This document shows, in pieces, positions 33,925 to 41,942 of a DNA stretch of 64,000 nt. The DNA comes from an uncultured Flavobacteriaceae bacterium (GTDB lineage: Bacteria; Bacteroidota; Bacteroidia; Flavobacteriales; Flavobacteriaceae). The position numbers and the translations under genes are program-made. Each line of letters starts with the position of its first letter. Position 1 is the stretch's first letter. Below the pieces are notes generated by a model. That model did not search any database, was not told where the DNA came from, and worked only from the letters and a program-made list of their open reading frames with translations. The stretch is from the NCBI GenBank assembly GCA_947488435.1, contig CANKZG010000002.1:620001-684000 (forward strand), written 5' to 3'.

Positions 33925-35391
33925 ATGGCGCCAATAGCAAAAAAAGGAAGTACTTTTGAAAATATACCTTCGATAAAAGCCAAAACCCTTCGTATAAATT
34001 TAGATCCCGATATTTATGGAACCTTTGCCGAAATTGGTGCAGGGCAGGAAACCGCTCGTCACTTTTTTCGATCAGGAGGAGCTTCTGGAACAATTGCGAA
34101 GGCGATGAGTGCTTATGATAAAGATTTTAGTGATGCCATTTATGGTGTTGAATCTGACGGACGATACGTGACGCAATCGCGTTTAAAAACAATGTTAGCC
34201 CATGAAATGCGGTTAATGGAGGAACGCATTAATAGAGAGAAAAATCCAAAACAAGTGTTTTTCTCTTATGCCAATACCGTTGCGACGATCGATTTCTCCA
34301 AACGATTTAAAGGTCATGGATGGGTAGGAATTCGTTTTCAACTGCAACCCGATCAGGAAGAATATGATGAGATTGTATTGCACGTAAGGTTTAAACAAAA
34401 TGAAGCCAGACTCCAACAGGAAACCTTAGGTACCTTGGGCGTTAACTTAATCTATGGAGCTTTCTATAAACACGATAGGCCAAGAAAACTTTTAAAGTAC
34501 TTATACGATCATATTGATAAGGATACCTTAGAGATAGATATGATTAACTTTTCAGGACCTAATTTTAAAGAGGTGGATAATCGTCTTATTAGTCTGCAGC
34601 TAATTCGAAACGACATGACCGAGGCAGTAATGTTTGGTCCAGATGGTAATAACCTGCTTCCTGCCACAATCCTTTATAAAAAGAACATCTTGGCACTCCG
34701 TGGTAGTTTTAGACCTGTTACGAAGGTAAATATGGATATGTTTCAAAAATCATACGACATCTTTATTCGCGAACAAACGGTTGAAGAAGAAAATAGTATT
34801 GTTATTTTTGAGATTACCCTATCTAATTTAAAGGCCTCTGGGGAAATAGATGAGCAGGATTTTATGGATCGCGCAGAGCTTCTTTGTTCCTTAGGTCATA
34901 CCGTAATGATTTCTAAATTTCAAGAATATTTTAGATTGGTGGAGTATTTTAGTGAGTATACGAAATCAAGAATTGGGCTTACAATGGGGGTCAATAACTT
35001 AGTGGACGTATTTGATGAACAATACTACAGGCATTTAAGTGGCGGTATTCTAGAGGCTTTTGGAAAATTATTCTTCAAAGATTTAAAAGTGTACCTATAC
35101 CCGATGAAAAACTCGGAAACTGGCCAGATAATGACGAGTAATAATGTTAAAGTACACCCGAGAATGAAAGAACTTTATAAATTCTTTAAGTATAACGGGA
35201 AGGTTATGGATATTTTTGATTTTGATCAGGAAATCATGCATATTTTTTCCAGAGATGTACTTAAGCGAATTACAAATGGGGAAGACGGTTGGGAAGAAAT
35301 GTTACCAGAAGGAATTGCAGAAATTATCAAAGAAAAAAGTCTTTTTGCTAGGAAACATGAAAACGTAGTGGTTAGCGAAAAGGATAAATAG
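33925..35391 (+). CDS. Conserved soluble protein of unknown function (488 aa)
   Basis: A 488-residue cytosolic protein that I do not recognise, although its motif density suggests a widely conserved family. It has no membrane helix or signal. Early blocks are TLRINLDPDIYGTFAEIGAGQE and HFFRSGGASGTIAKAMSAYD, and the middle has MLAHEMRLMEERI and GWVGIRFQLQPDQ. The C-terminal half has LEAFGKLFFKDLKVYLYPM and a helical tail. The first is reminiscent of a nucleotide- or substrate-binding loop, but no catalytic motif can be assigned. ATG 33883 would add 14 residues, yet a -7 element inside that stretch argues for 33925. It ends before a bidirectional terminator shared with bcp. Confidence 0.8.
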   Translation: MAPIAKKGSTFENIPSIKAKTLRINLDPDIYGTFAEIGAGQETARHFFRSGGASGTIAKAMSAYDKDFSDAIYGVESDGRYVTQSRLKTMLAHEMRLMEERINREKNPKQVFFSYANTVATIDFSKRFKGHGWVGIRFQLQPDQEEYDEIVLHVRFKQNEARLQQETLGTLGVNLIYGAFYKHDRPRKLLKYLYDHIDKDTLEIDMINFSGPNFKEVDNRLISLQLIRNDMTEAVMFGPDGNNLLPATILYKKNILALRGSFRPVTKVNMDMFQKSYDIFIREQTVEEENSIVIFEITLSNLKASGEIDEQDFMDRAELLCSLGHTVMISKFQEYFRLVEYFSEYTKSRIGLTMGVNNLVDVFDEQYYRHLSGGILEAFGKLFFKDLKVYLYPMKNSETGQIMTSNNVKVHPRMKELYKFFKYNGKVMDIFDFDQEIMHIFSRDVLKRITNGEDGWEEMLPEGIAEIIKEKSLFARKHENVVVSEKDK

Positions 35392-35412
35392 CATTTAACA
35401 TAAGAACTATAT

Positions 35413-35444
35413 AAAAAAAGCCCCATATTCATGGGGCTTTTTTT
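35413..35444. terminator. Bidirectional intrinsic terminator
   Basis: AAAAAAAGCCCCAT and ATGGGGCTTTTTTT form a near-perfect hairpin with a short ATTC loop. A-runs and T-runs flank both sides, so it can end both the unknown gene and the convergent bcp gene. Confidence 0.85.
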
Positions 35445-35449
35445 ATATG

Positions 35450-35902
35450 CTAGCCTAATATCTGAGCAGCATGATCTTTGGTTTTTACTTTGTCGATAAC
35501 GCGCGTCACCATCCCACTTTCATCAATCATAAAAGTTTTTCTATGGATACCATCGTATTCCCGACCCATAAATTTCTTTAGGCCCCAAACGCCAAATGCA
35601 TTAATTACGGTATGATCTTCATCTGCAAGTAATGGAAATGGAAAATCATATTTTTTTTTGAAATTTGCTTGTTTTTTTGGAGAATCTGCACTTACACCAA
35701 GCAACTCATAACCTTGATCTTGTAATGTCTTATAATTATCCCTTAGGTTACAGGCTTCAGCTGTGCAACCAGGAGTATTTGCTTTAGGATAGAAAAATAC
35801 AATCAGTTTTTTACCTTTATAGTCTGATAGATTAATTGAGTTTCCGTCTTGGTCTACTGCTGTAAATGCAGGTACCATATCACCTTCTTTTAATGTATTC
35901 AT
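35450..35902 (-). CDS. bcp: Thiol peroxidase Bcp/PrxQ
   Basis: A 150-residue peroxiredoxin. The peroxidatic and resolving cysteines are in NTPGCTAEACNLRD (C-x4-C), the PrxQ arrangement, after FFYPKANTPG. It detoxifies hydrogen peroxide and organic peroxides with thioredoxin as reductant. Cytosolic and of normal length. It stands alone; its start faces the divergent endonuclease III gene 51 nt away. Confidence 0.94.
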   Translation of the reverse strand: MNTLKEGDMVPAFTAVDQDGNSINLSDYKGKKLIVFFYPKANTPGCTAEACNLRDNYKTLQDQGYELLGVSADSPKKQANFKKKYDFPFPLLADEDHTVINAFGVWGLKKFMGREYDGIHRKTFMIDESGMVTRVIDKVKTKDHAAQILG

Positions 35903-35953
35903 TGTAAATTTTAACTATTTTGTTTTATATTATCTCTGTAAAGTTAAACATAA

Positions 35954-36616
35954 ATGACTAAAGCTGAAAAAATTGATTTCACCATTCGTACCCTTCAAGA
36001 ATTATATCCAACAATACCTATTCCCCTAGATCATAAAGATCCGTATACGCTCTTAGTAGCGGTACTACTGTCTGCACAAAGTACCGATGTACGTGTAAAT
36101 AAAATTACACCCCTATTATTTGCTAAAGCAGATAACCCTTATGATATGGTTAAAATGACGGTGGATGAAATTCGAGCTATTATAAGGCCAGTAGGTTTAT
36201 CCCCAATGAAATCGAAAGGAATACACGGACTATCAAAAATATTAATCGAAAAATACGATGGAAAAGTGCCAAAAGAAATTGAACTGCTGGAAGAATTGCC
36301 AGCAGTCGGGCATAAAACAGCAAGTGTTGTAGTTTCGCAGGCTTTTGGAATTCCAGCTTTTCCCGTAGATACTCATATTCACCGTTTGCTCTATCGATGG
36401 GGATTTACGAATGGTAAAAATGTGGTACAGACAGAAAAAGATGCAAAGCGAATATTCCCGAAAGAATTATGGAACACGCTTCATTTACAAATTATTTGGT
36501 ACGGAAGAGAATATTCCCAAGCTAGAGGTTGGGATATTGAAAAAGATATTATTACAAAAACTATTGGAAGGAAAACGGTACTTAATGACTATTATAAAAA
36601 GAAAAAAACCCGCTAA
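35954..36616 (+). CDS. nth: Endonuclease III homologue without iron-sulfur cysteines
   Basis: A 220-residue HhH-GPD DNA glycosylase/AP lyase for oxidised pyrimidines. The helix-hairpin-helix ELPAVGHKTAS carries the catalytic Lys121, and Asp139 is in FPVDTHIHRL. LLSAQSTDVRVNK is the usual N-terminal signature. The protein contains no cysteine at all, so the C-terminal [4Fe-4S] loop of the E. coli enzyme (four Cys) is absent; in its place is YGREYSQARGWDIEKDI. I believe this is a lineage-wide state in flavobacteria. Its stop codon sits in the loop of a terminator hairpin. Confidence 0.92.
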   Translation: MTKAEKIDFTIRTLQELYPTIPIPLDHKDPYTLLVAVLLSAQSTDVRVNKITPLLFAKADNPYDMVKMTVDEIRAIIRPVGLSPMKSKGIHGLSKILIEKYDGKVPKEIELLEELPAVGHKTASVVVSQAFGIPAFPVDTHIHRLLYRWGFTNGKNVVQTEKDAKRIFPKELWNTLHLQIIWYGREYSQARGWDIEKDIITKTIGRKTVLNDYYKKKKTR

Positions 36617-36632
36617 TCGCGGGTTTTCTTTA
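36605..36632 (+). terminator. Terminator overlapping the nth stop codon
   Basis: AAAACCCGC (36605-36613) pairs with GCGGGTTTT (36619-36627). The loop holds the TAA stop, and TTTTCTTT follows. It also stands at the 3' end of the convergent 47-residue ORF. Confidence 0.8.
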
Positions 36633-36773
36633 GTTCATAATACTTTCAAAGTGCATGTCTTTATAGACAACAAAGTGCACCGCTTTAGAAAAATCTAATA
36701 GAAACCGCACCTTTTCAGGTCGCGTTGTCATTAGCTGATAAGCGTTGTGTTCTTCAGAGTAAATTTTTTCCAT
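36630..36773 (-). CDS. 47-residue sigma-linked small protein, copy 1
   Basis: An ATG at 36773 opens 47 codons ending at 36630. The protein (MEKIYSEEHNAYQL, then PEKVRFLLDFSKAVHF) aligns without gaps to the equally long ORF at 37803-37946. The shared core is a basic residue, PE-x-V-x-FLL-x-aromatic-SKA, plus FE near the end and a final Asn; I count about 15 of 47 identical residues. It lies 73 nt downstream of the first sigma-factor gene on the same strand. No family name is known to me. A sigma-binding or regulatory role is a guess from this repeated linkage. Confidence 0.65.
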   Translation of the reverse strand: MEKIYSEEHNAYQLMTTRPEKVRFLLDFSKAVHFVVYKDMHFESIMN

Positions 36774-36787
36774 ACGTTCATTGTATT

Positions 36788-36803
36788 GTTATACTAGGAT
36801 AAC
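36788..36803. promoter_or_regulatory. GTTAT/ATAAC dyad before small ORF copy 1
   Basis: GTTAT-ACTAGG-ATAAC is almost a perfect 16-bp palindrome lying 15 nt before the copy-1 small ORF start (minus strand). A related GTTAT...ATAAC pair occurs at the same place before copy 2. Confidence 0.35.
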
Positions 36804-36846
36804 GACCTACCTATGGAAATATTGTACTATGTGATAAGAGGTACTT

Positions 36847-37428
36847 TTAATTTGTTAAGACAATATTGTTTTTATCAATGATTTTTCGAAGATTGATTAA
36901 GGCATAACGCATTCTACCAAGTGCAGTATTTATGCTAACTCCAGTGTTTTCAGAAATTTCTTTAAAGCTCATATCTCGATAAATACGCATTAATAAAACT
37001 TCTCTTTGATCGTCTGGTAATTCTTCAATAAGAATTCTTAAATCTGAATCAATTTGATTTTTAATAATTTGTTTTTCAGCATTTAACTTGTCATCACCAA
37101 TAACAGAAAATATATTAAAGTCATCGCTTCCTTCAAATTTAGGCATTCTTTTATTACGTCGGAAATGATCAATAATAAGATTGTGTGAAATTCGCATTAC
37201 CCAAGGTAAAAACTTTCCTTCTTCGCTGTACGAACCTCTTTTTAAGGTCTTAATAACTTTTATAAATGTATCCTGAAAAATATCTTCTGTAATATCTCGA
37301 TCTAATACCTTAGAATATATAAAACTTGTAATTCTTTGGTTATGACGCTGAATTAAAATTTCTAACGCCTTTTCATCTCCACTAATATAGTCTTTTACTA
37401 ATACTGAATCATCGATCTGAAGTTCCAT
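36847..37428 (-). CDS. Sigma-70-family factor, copy 1
   Basis: A 193-residue sigma factor with only regions 2 and 4 (ECF/group 4 size). Region 2 includes DIFQDTFIKVIKTLKRG (core and -10 binding) and FLPWVMRISHNLIIDHFRR. Region 4 is the helix-turn-helix SFKEISENTGVSINTALGRM. No anti-sigma factor is adjacent, which is unusual for ECF factors. It is a close paralogue of the factor at 38022-38603: equal length, no gaps, and region 4 nearly identical. A 47-residue ORF follows 73 nt downstream. Its promoter specificity is unknown. Confidence 0.93.
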   Translation of the reverse strand: MELQIDDSVLVKDYISGDEKALEILIQRHNQRITSFIYSKVLDRDITEDIFQDTFIKVIKTLKRGSYSEEGKFLPWVMRISHNLIIDHFRRNKRMPKFEGSDDFNIFSVIGDDKLNAEKQIIKNQIDSDLRILIEELPDDQREVLLMRIYRDMSFKEISENTGVSINTALGRMRYALINLRKIIDKNNIVLTN

Positions 37429-37600
37429 ACAATTACTCTTTTTGTTAAACTTGGTGACGGTTATTAATGTCGTCTTTGTTTATGTTAGTTATTTTCGGTT
37501 AATTAAGCAGTGACCTACTACAGCTGTGTTACTTAATTATGACCTAAAACTAGATAAAAGGGGGTGACATTAAAAAACAATGTTGTCAAATGGCAGATTC

Positions 37601-37629
37601 TTGATGTCAATGCCCAAGTTTTACTTTTG
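37601..37629 (+). promoter_or_regulatory. Orphan plus-strand promoter
   Basis: TTG (37601-37603) and TACTTTTG (37622-37629, exact TAnnTTTG) are 18 nt apart. No ORF longer than seven codons follows before the hairpin at 37689. Confidence 0.45.
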
Positions 37630-37635
37630 TATGAT

Positions 37636-37735
37636 AATTTTTGACGAAAAATGAAGGAATTAAATAATCGATGAAATGCACAGCGACTGGGCTTATATCG
37701 TGTATAAACAACTTCGTATAAGCCCTTTATAATTA
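37636..37735 (+). ncRNA. Candidate small RNA between the sigma cassettes
   Basis: Predicted only from an upstream promoter-like pair and a hairpin with arms GGGCTTATA (37689-37697) and TATAAGCCC (37717-37725) followed by TTTATAATTAATTTT. The expected transcript is about 100 nt. It matches no RNA family I know. Confidence 0.25.
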
Positions 37736-37802
37736 ATTTTGAAAGGATGTTTTGGAAAAGAAGGTCTTATGAGATAGTAAAATTTACTGTAAGACTTAAG
37801 GA

Positions 37803-37946
37803 TTAATTTAAGTTACCCTCAAATTTGATCCCATTGCATTCGGTAACTTTTAGAGCTTTGGAATACGCCAATAGAAAAGACACCGTTTCCGGTTTTGCTT
37901 TTAATACTGTTTGTTCTTTCTGAGGTTCGATGTAATTGTTTTTCAT
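37803..37946 (-). CDS. 47-residue sigma-linked small protein, copy 2
   Basis: An ATG at 37946 opens 47 codons ending at 37803. The sequence reads MKNNYIEPQKEQTV and then KPETVSFLLAYSKALKV, ending GIKFEGNLN. It aligns over its full length, without gaps, to the small ORF at 36630-36773. It lies 75 nt downstream of the second sigma-factor gene, matching the 73 nt of copy 1. A basic N-terminal half and an amphipathic FLLxYSKAL helix are visible. The repeated placement and conserved core argue that both are real genes. Confidence 0.68.
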   Translation of the reverse strand: MKNNYIEPQKEQTVLKAKPETVSFLLAYSKALKVTECNGIKFEGNLN

Positions 37947-37958
37947 AGTTATACGGTT

Positions 37959-37977
37959 GTTATGTCGCTACAATAAC
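37959..37977. promoter_or_regulatory. GTTAT/ATAAC dyad before small ORF copy 2
   Basis: GTTAT (37959-37963) and ATAAC (37973-37977) are inverted with a 9-nt spacer, 13 nt before the copy-2 start. The spacer differs from copy 1 (6 nt), so a protein site is less certain. Confidence 0.25.
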
Positions 37978-38021
37978 GGCACCATTACAAAAAACAATAT
38001 TTCTAATCGTTCTACGACCTA

Positions 38022-38603
38022 TTAATTCGTTAAAACAATATTATGTTTCTCTACAATTTTTCGAAGATTAATAAGTGCATAGCGCATTCTACCAAGTGCT
38101 GTATTGATACTTACACCTGTGTTTTCGGAGATTTCCTTAAAACTCATATCTTTATATATGCGCATAAGAATCACAGATTTTTGATCTTCTGGAAGTTCCT
38201 CGATCATAACGCGTAAATCAACATCAATTTGATCTTTAATCAATTGTCTTTCGATATTGAGTTTTTCATCACTGATTATTGAAAATATATTAAACTGATC
38301 GCCCCCTTCAAATTTAGGAAGTCTACGACTTTTTCTATAGTAGTCGATAATAAGATTATGAGCAATTCGCATTACCCATGGTAAAAACTTACCTTCCTCA
38401 CTATAGGAACCTCTTTTTAGGGTTCGGATTACCTTAATAAAGGTGTCTTGAAAAATATCCTCGGTAATATCACGATCCATTACCTTAGAATAAATAAAAC
38501 TACTGATTCGTTGGTTGTGCCGTTGAATTAAAATTTCTAAGGATCTTTCGTCTCCAGAAATATAATTTTTAATAAGGGTAGAATCGTTAACTTGAACTTC
38601 CAT
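38022..38603 (-). CDS. Sigma-70-family factor, copy 2
   Basis: A 193-residue region 2/region 4 sigma factor, paralogous to copy 1 at 36847-37428. Region 2 (DIFQDTFIKVIRTLKRG, FLPWVMRIAHNLIID) and region 4 (MSFKEISENTGVSINTALGR) are the same or nearly so, while the linker (residues about 90-125) and N-terminus differ. Equal length and no gaps show a tandem duplication, old enough for many silent and some amino-acid changes. There is no anti-sigma gene. A probable -7 element lies at 38723-38730 on this strand, implying a leader of more than 100 nt. It is divergent from uvrA. Confidence 0.93.
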   Translation of the reverse strand: MEVQVNDSTLIKNYISGDERSLEILIQRHNQRISSFIYSKVMDRDITEDIFQDTFIKVIRTLKRGSYSEEGKFLPWVMRIAHNLIIDYYRKSRRLPKFEGGDQFNIFSIISDEKLNIERQLIKDQIDVDLRVMIEELPEDQKSVILMRIYKDMSFKEISENTGVSINTALGRMRYALINLRKIVEKHNIVLTN

Positions 38604-38722
38604 CGCGTTACTTTTTTTAAATTAAATCAAGGCTACTGGTTGCAGAAATTGCCTTGGGTTATCTAGTTAATTTTTAAAAAGTAATGCTGTTCGTATAGGC
38701 TTTTAAAATTTTGTTAACGTTT

Positions 38723-38730
38723 CAAATATA
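38723..38730 (-). promoter_or_regulatory. -7-like element of sigma copy 2
   Basis: The complement reads TATATTTG, an exact TAnnTTTG. It lies 120 nt before the start codon, so the message would have a long leader. No good -33 TTTG is seen. Confidence 0.35.
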
Positions 38731-38819
38731 TAAAAATATATGGGCTTGCGAAAAAAATCTTTAAAAATTTCGTTAAAAAACAGGGTTCTCACAGACTAGT
38801 TATTGGGTTATACATATTG

Positions 38820-38827
38820 TATCTTTG
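38820..38827 (+). promoter_or_regulatory. -7 element of uvrA
   Basis: TATCTTTG matches TAnnTTTG. It overlaps the first codons of the longest frame (TTG at 38817), which excludes that start and supports the ATG at 38847. Confidence 0.55.
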
Positions 38828-38846
38828 TAGTTATTCTCAATACTAT

Positions 38847-41627
38847 ATGACCACGATTGATCAGGTAAATCCTAAGGAAAATATAATTATAAAAGGGGCC
38901 AGACTTCATAATTTAAAGAATATTGACGTTGTTATTCCTCGCAATAAATTAGTAGTTATCACAGGACTCTCAGGTTCTGGAAAATCAAGCCTCGCCTTTG
39001 ATACGCTCTATGCTGAAGGACAACGACGCTATGTAGAAAGCCTCTCTTCTTACGCACGACAGTTCCTTGGGAAACTTGACAAACCTAAGGTTGATTATAT
39101 TAAAGGAATAGCACCGGCAATTGCTATCGAACAAAAAGTGAATTCTACCAACCCACGATCTACCGTGGGCACAACTACCGAAATTTATGATTATTTAAAA
39201 TTATTATTTGCTCGAATAGGGACTACATACTCCCCTATATCAGGAAATATAGTAAAAAAGCATACCGTAACCGATGTTGTAAACCATGTAAAAGAATTTA
39301 GTGAAGGAACAAAACTTTTATTATTAGCACCTATTACAATTCCTGAAGATAGGGACGTTTATAAATCCTTACAATTGCTTTCCAAACAGGGTTATGCCAG
39401 AATTAAATACAATGGCAATGTTATTAGAATTGATGATAGTATTTCTGATATCGGTGCCACTTTCGATTTGGTAGTTGATAGAATTATTGTTAAAGATGAT
39501 GAAGACTTTTATAACCGGCTTGCAAATGCAGTGGACAATGCTTTTTTTGAAGGCAAAGGGAGCTGTGTTATCGAGGAAATGAATTCGGAGCATAAGACCC
39601 TTTTTAGCAATTCATTTGAATTGGACGGGCTAAAATTTCCAGAACCTAATGTACATCTATTCAGTTTTAATAACCCATATGGTGCTTGTCCAAAATGTGA
39701 AGGCTATGGTGATGTTATTGGCATAGACGAAGATCTGGTGATTCCTAATACTGCTCTTTCAATATATGAGAATGCGATTTTTCCTTGGAGAGGTGAAAGT
39801 ATGGGGTGGTATCGGGATCAACTGGTCAACAATGCTTACACTTTTGATTTTCCTATTCATAAACCTTGGTTTGAACTTACTGCTGAACAAAAACAATTGG
39901 TCTGGGACGGAAATAAGCATTTTACGGGAATTCATGCTTTTTTTAAAATGCTTGAAGAGAAAAGTTATAAGATTCAGAACAGAGTTATGCTTTCGCGTTA
40001 TCGGGGTAAAACCAGATGTGATGAATGTAAAGGTATGCGGTTACGAAAGGAAGCTACTTACGTAAAAATAAATGATAAATCCATAGCTGATTTGGTAGCA
40101 TTGCCAATTTCTAAACTGACGGATTTTTTTACCGAGATCTCTCTTTCATCCCATCAAGAACAAATTGCTAATCGTTTATTAAAAGAAATAAAAAGTAGAT
40201 TGGGCTTTTTAGCCGATGTAGGATTAAATTACCTTACCCTAAATCGAAAATCAAATACCCTTTCTGGAGGTGAAAGTCAACGTATCAATTTAGCAACCTC
40301 TTTAGGAAGTAGTTTGGTCGGGTCCATGTATATTCTAGATGAACCAAGTATAGGTTTGCATCCAAAGGATACCGAAAACCTTATAAAGGTATTGCTATCA
40401 CTAAGAGATTTGGGAAATACAGTTATTGTTGTTGAACATGATGAAGATATTATGAAAGCTGCCGATAAGATTATTGATATCGGACCGGAGGCAGGAACCT
40501 TTGGTGGAGAAATTGTAGCAGAGGGAAATTGGAATGAGCTTTTAGCGTCGCTATCACTTACCGCTGGATACCTAAACGGGGAAGAAGAAATCGTAATTCC
40601 GGCAAAAAGGAGAACCTATACCAATTATGTGGAGATAAAAGGTGCTCGGGAAAATAATTTGAAGAATATTGATGTTCACTTTCCGTTGAATGTTCTTACC
40701 GTTATTACAGGGGTTTCAGGAAGCGGCAAAAGTACCTTGGTAAAGAAGTTACTGTATCCCATACTGCTAAAGGAAATCGGTGGCTATGGCGAAAAGCCAG
40801 GTCAATATACGGCTATAGATGGAAAGTATGCCAATATCAAAAATGTAGAATTTGTAGATCAAAATCCTATTGGAAGATCTTCTCGTTCCAATCCGGTAAC
40901 CTATATCAAGGCATATGATGATATTAGAGCCCTTTTTGCGGCACAGAAGTTAAGTAAATTAAGAGGGTATCAATCCAAACACTTTTCATTTAACGTGGAT
41001 GGAGGTCGTTGCGAAAAGTGTAAAGGAGATGGTATTATTGTTGTTGAAATGCAATTTATGGCTGATGTTCACCTAGATTGTGATACCTGCAACGGGAGTC
41101 GCTTTAAACGAGAAGTTTTAGAAGTAAAGTATGAAAATGCTACTATTGATGATGTTTTAAACATGACTATTGATGATGCAGTTGCTTTCTTCGAACTACA
41201 TCAACAACGTAAAATTGTAACCAAATTAAAGCCTTTACAAGATGTAGGCTTGGGATATGTTACACTAGGACAATCCTCTTCTACCCTATCTGGTGGGGAA
41301 GCGCAACGAATTAAGCTAGCCTCTTTTTTAGTTAAGGGAAGTACTAAGGAAAAAGCATTATTTATTTTTGACGAGCCTACTACAGGACTACATTTTCATG
41401 ATATCAAAAAGTTATTGAAATCATTTGATGCGCTTATTGAGAAAGGACATTCTATAATTGTAATTGAACATAACATTGATCTTATAAAATGTGCAGACTA
41501 TGTAATTGATTTAGGTATTGAAGGTGGAGAAAATGGAGGTCAACTTATTGCAAGTGGAACACCAGAAGAAATTATTACTAGTAAAAAATCGATAACGGCG
41601 CCTTATCTCAAAGAAAAACTACAATAG
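38847..41627 (+). CDS. uvrA: Excinuclease ABC subunit A (UvrA)
   Basis: A 926-residue DNA-damage sensor of nucleotide excision repair, acting with UvrB. There are two ABC ATPase halves: Walker [10 protein letters not shown] near residue 42 and GVSGSGKST near residue 625, with signatures LSGGESQRI and LSGGEAQRI. Zinc-finger cysteines are seen in [10 protein letters not shown] with CDECKGMRL, and in CEKCKGDG with CDTCNGSRF. The [17 protein letters not shown] block is typical. The start at 38847 is chosen because the -7 element lies upstream of it. Monocistronic, with its own terminator. Confidence 0.97.
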   Translation: MTTIDQVNPKENIIIKGARLHNLKNIDVVIPRNKLVVITGLSGSGKSSLAFDTLYAEGQRRYVESLSSYARQFLGKLDKPKVDYIKGIAPAIAIEQKVNSTNPRSTVGTTTEIYDYLKLLFARIGTTYSPISGNIVKKHTVTDVVNHVKEFSEGTKLLLLAPITIPEDRDVYKSLQLLSKQGYARIKYNGNVIRIDDSISDIGATFDLVVDRIIVKDDEDFYNRLANAVDNAFFEGKGSCVIEEMNSEHKTLFSNSFELDGLKFPEPNVHLFSFNNPYGACPKCEGYGDVIGIDEDLVIPNTALSIYENAIFPWRGESMGWYRDQLVNNAYTFDFPIHKPWFELTAEQKQLVWDGNKHFTGIHAFFKMLEEKSYKIQNRVMLSRYRGKTRCDECKGMRLRKEATYVKINDKSIADLVALPISKLTDFFTEISLSSHQEQIANRLLKEIKSRLGFLADVGLNYLTLNRKSNTLSGGESQRINLATSLGSSLVGSMYILDEPSIGLHPKDTENLIKVLLSLRDLGNTVIVVEHDEDIMKAADKIIDIGPEAGTFGGEIVAEGNWNELLASLSLTAGYLNGEEEIVIPAKRRTYTNYVEIKGARENNLKNIDVHFPLNVLTVITGVSGSGKSTLVKKLLYPILLKEIGGYGEKPGQYTAIDGKYANIKNVEFVDQNPIGRSSRSNPVTYIKAYDDIRALFAAQKLSKLRGYQSKHFSFNVDGGRCEKCKGDGIIVVEMQFMADVHLDCDTCNGSRFKREVLEVKYENATIDDVLNMTIDDAVAFFELHQQRKIVTKLKPLQDVGLGYVTLGQSSSTLSGGEAQRIKLASFLVKGSTKEKALFIFDEPTTGLHFHDIKKLLKSFDALIEKGHSIIVIEHNIDLIKCADYVIDLGIEGGENGGQLIASGTPEEIITSKKSITAPYLKEKLQ

Positions 41628-41675
41628 CTAGGCGTTTCCTTTTTAAAACCCTTGTGGCATTATATATCCGTATAG

Positions 41676-41702
41676 AAAAGGAATGAGAATATTCCTTTTT
41701 TC
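41676..41702 (+). terminator. uvrA terminator
   Basis: AAAAGGAAT (41676-41684) and ATTCCTTTT (41691-41699) form a perfect stem with a GAGAAT loop and a T-run of six. Confidence 0.75.
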
Positions 41703-41872
41703 TACCTCTATTTGACTTTATGAAATCTTAAGCATCTATTGCCATAGCAAGATGGAAATGGGCGAATTTAATATGCGTTGTATGAGACTTTTAATTTTTG
41801 AATTTAACAGGAATTTTTAATTATTAAATTTAACTTACTGATAATCAATAATTTGAATTCATATTTATTTTT

Positions 41873-41888
41873 TGGCACGCTGTTTGTT
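41873..41888 (+). promoter_or_regulatory. Sigma-54-like -24/-12 promoter
   Basis: TGGCACG at 41873-41879, four bases, then TTGTT at 41884-41888 matches TGGCACG-N4-TTGCW except for one T in place of C in the -12 GC. The ATG lies about 55 nt downstream. No TAnnTTTG is seen in this leader. Confidence 0.5.
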
Positions 41889-41942
41889 ATTATCTAATCG
41901 GAAAGTAAATAGTTACTTCCAGAATTCAAAAAACCTTATATT

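Larger units (their letters stand above)
37447..37802. other. 356-bp non-coding stretch between the two sigma cassettes
   Basis: No frame of note. It holds two TGACCTA direct repeats 29 bp apart (37511 and 37540), which lie upstream of sigma copy 1 and could be regulator sites. It also has a plus-strand promoter-like pair (37601-37629) and a 9-bp perfect hairpin (37689-37725). The last two may delimit a small RNA. Confidence 0.5.
41628..41942. other. 315-bp intergenic stretch
   Basis: Holds the uvrA terminator (41676-41702), an AT-rich region with no convincing gene, and a sigma-54-like promoter (41873-41888). A 22-codon frame (41752-41820) is judged to be chance. Confidence 0.6.

Noticed and set aside
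37707-37720. ACTTCGTATA stretch resembling part of a loxP arm
   Set aside because: Only about 11 of 13 arm bases match. The spacer and second arm are absent and no recombinase gene is near. Chance similarity in the hairpin.
37689-37725. Hairpin considered as an integron attC site
   Set aside because: It lacks the GTTRRRY and RYYYAAC core sites and no integrase or cassette array is present.
38817-38846. Ten extra N-terminal codons for UvrA from a TTG
   Set aside because: The -7 element lies on these codons and homology starts at the later ATG.
41752-41820. 22-codon frame starting MEMGEFNMRC
   Set aside because: Very short, no promoter at the right distance, ends in AT-rich DNA. Probably chance.
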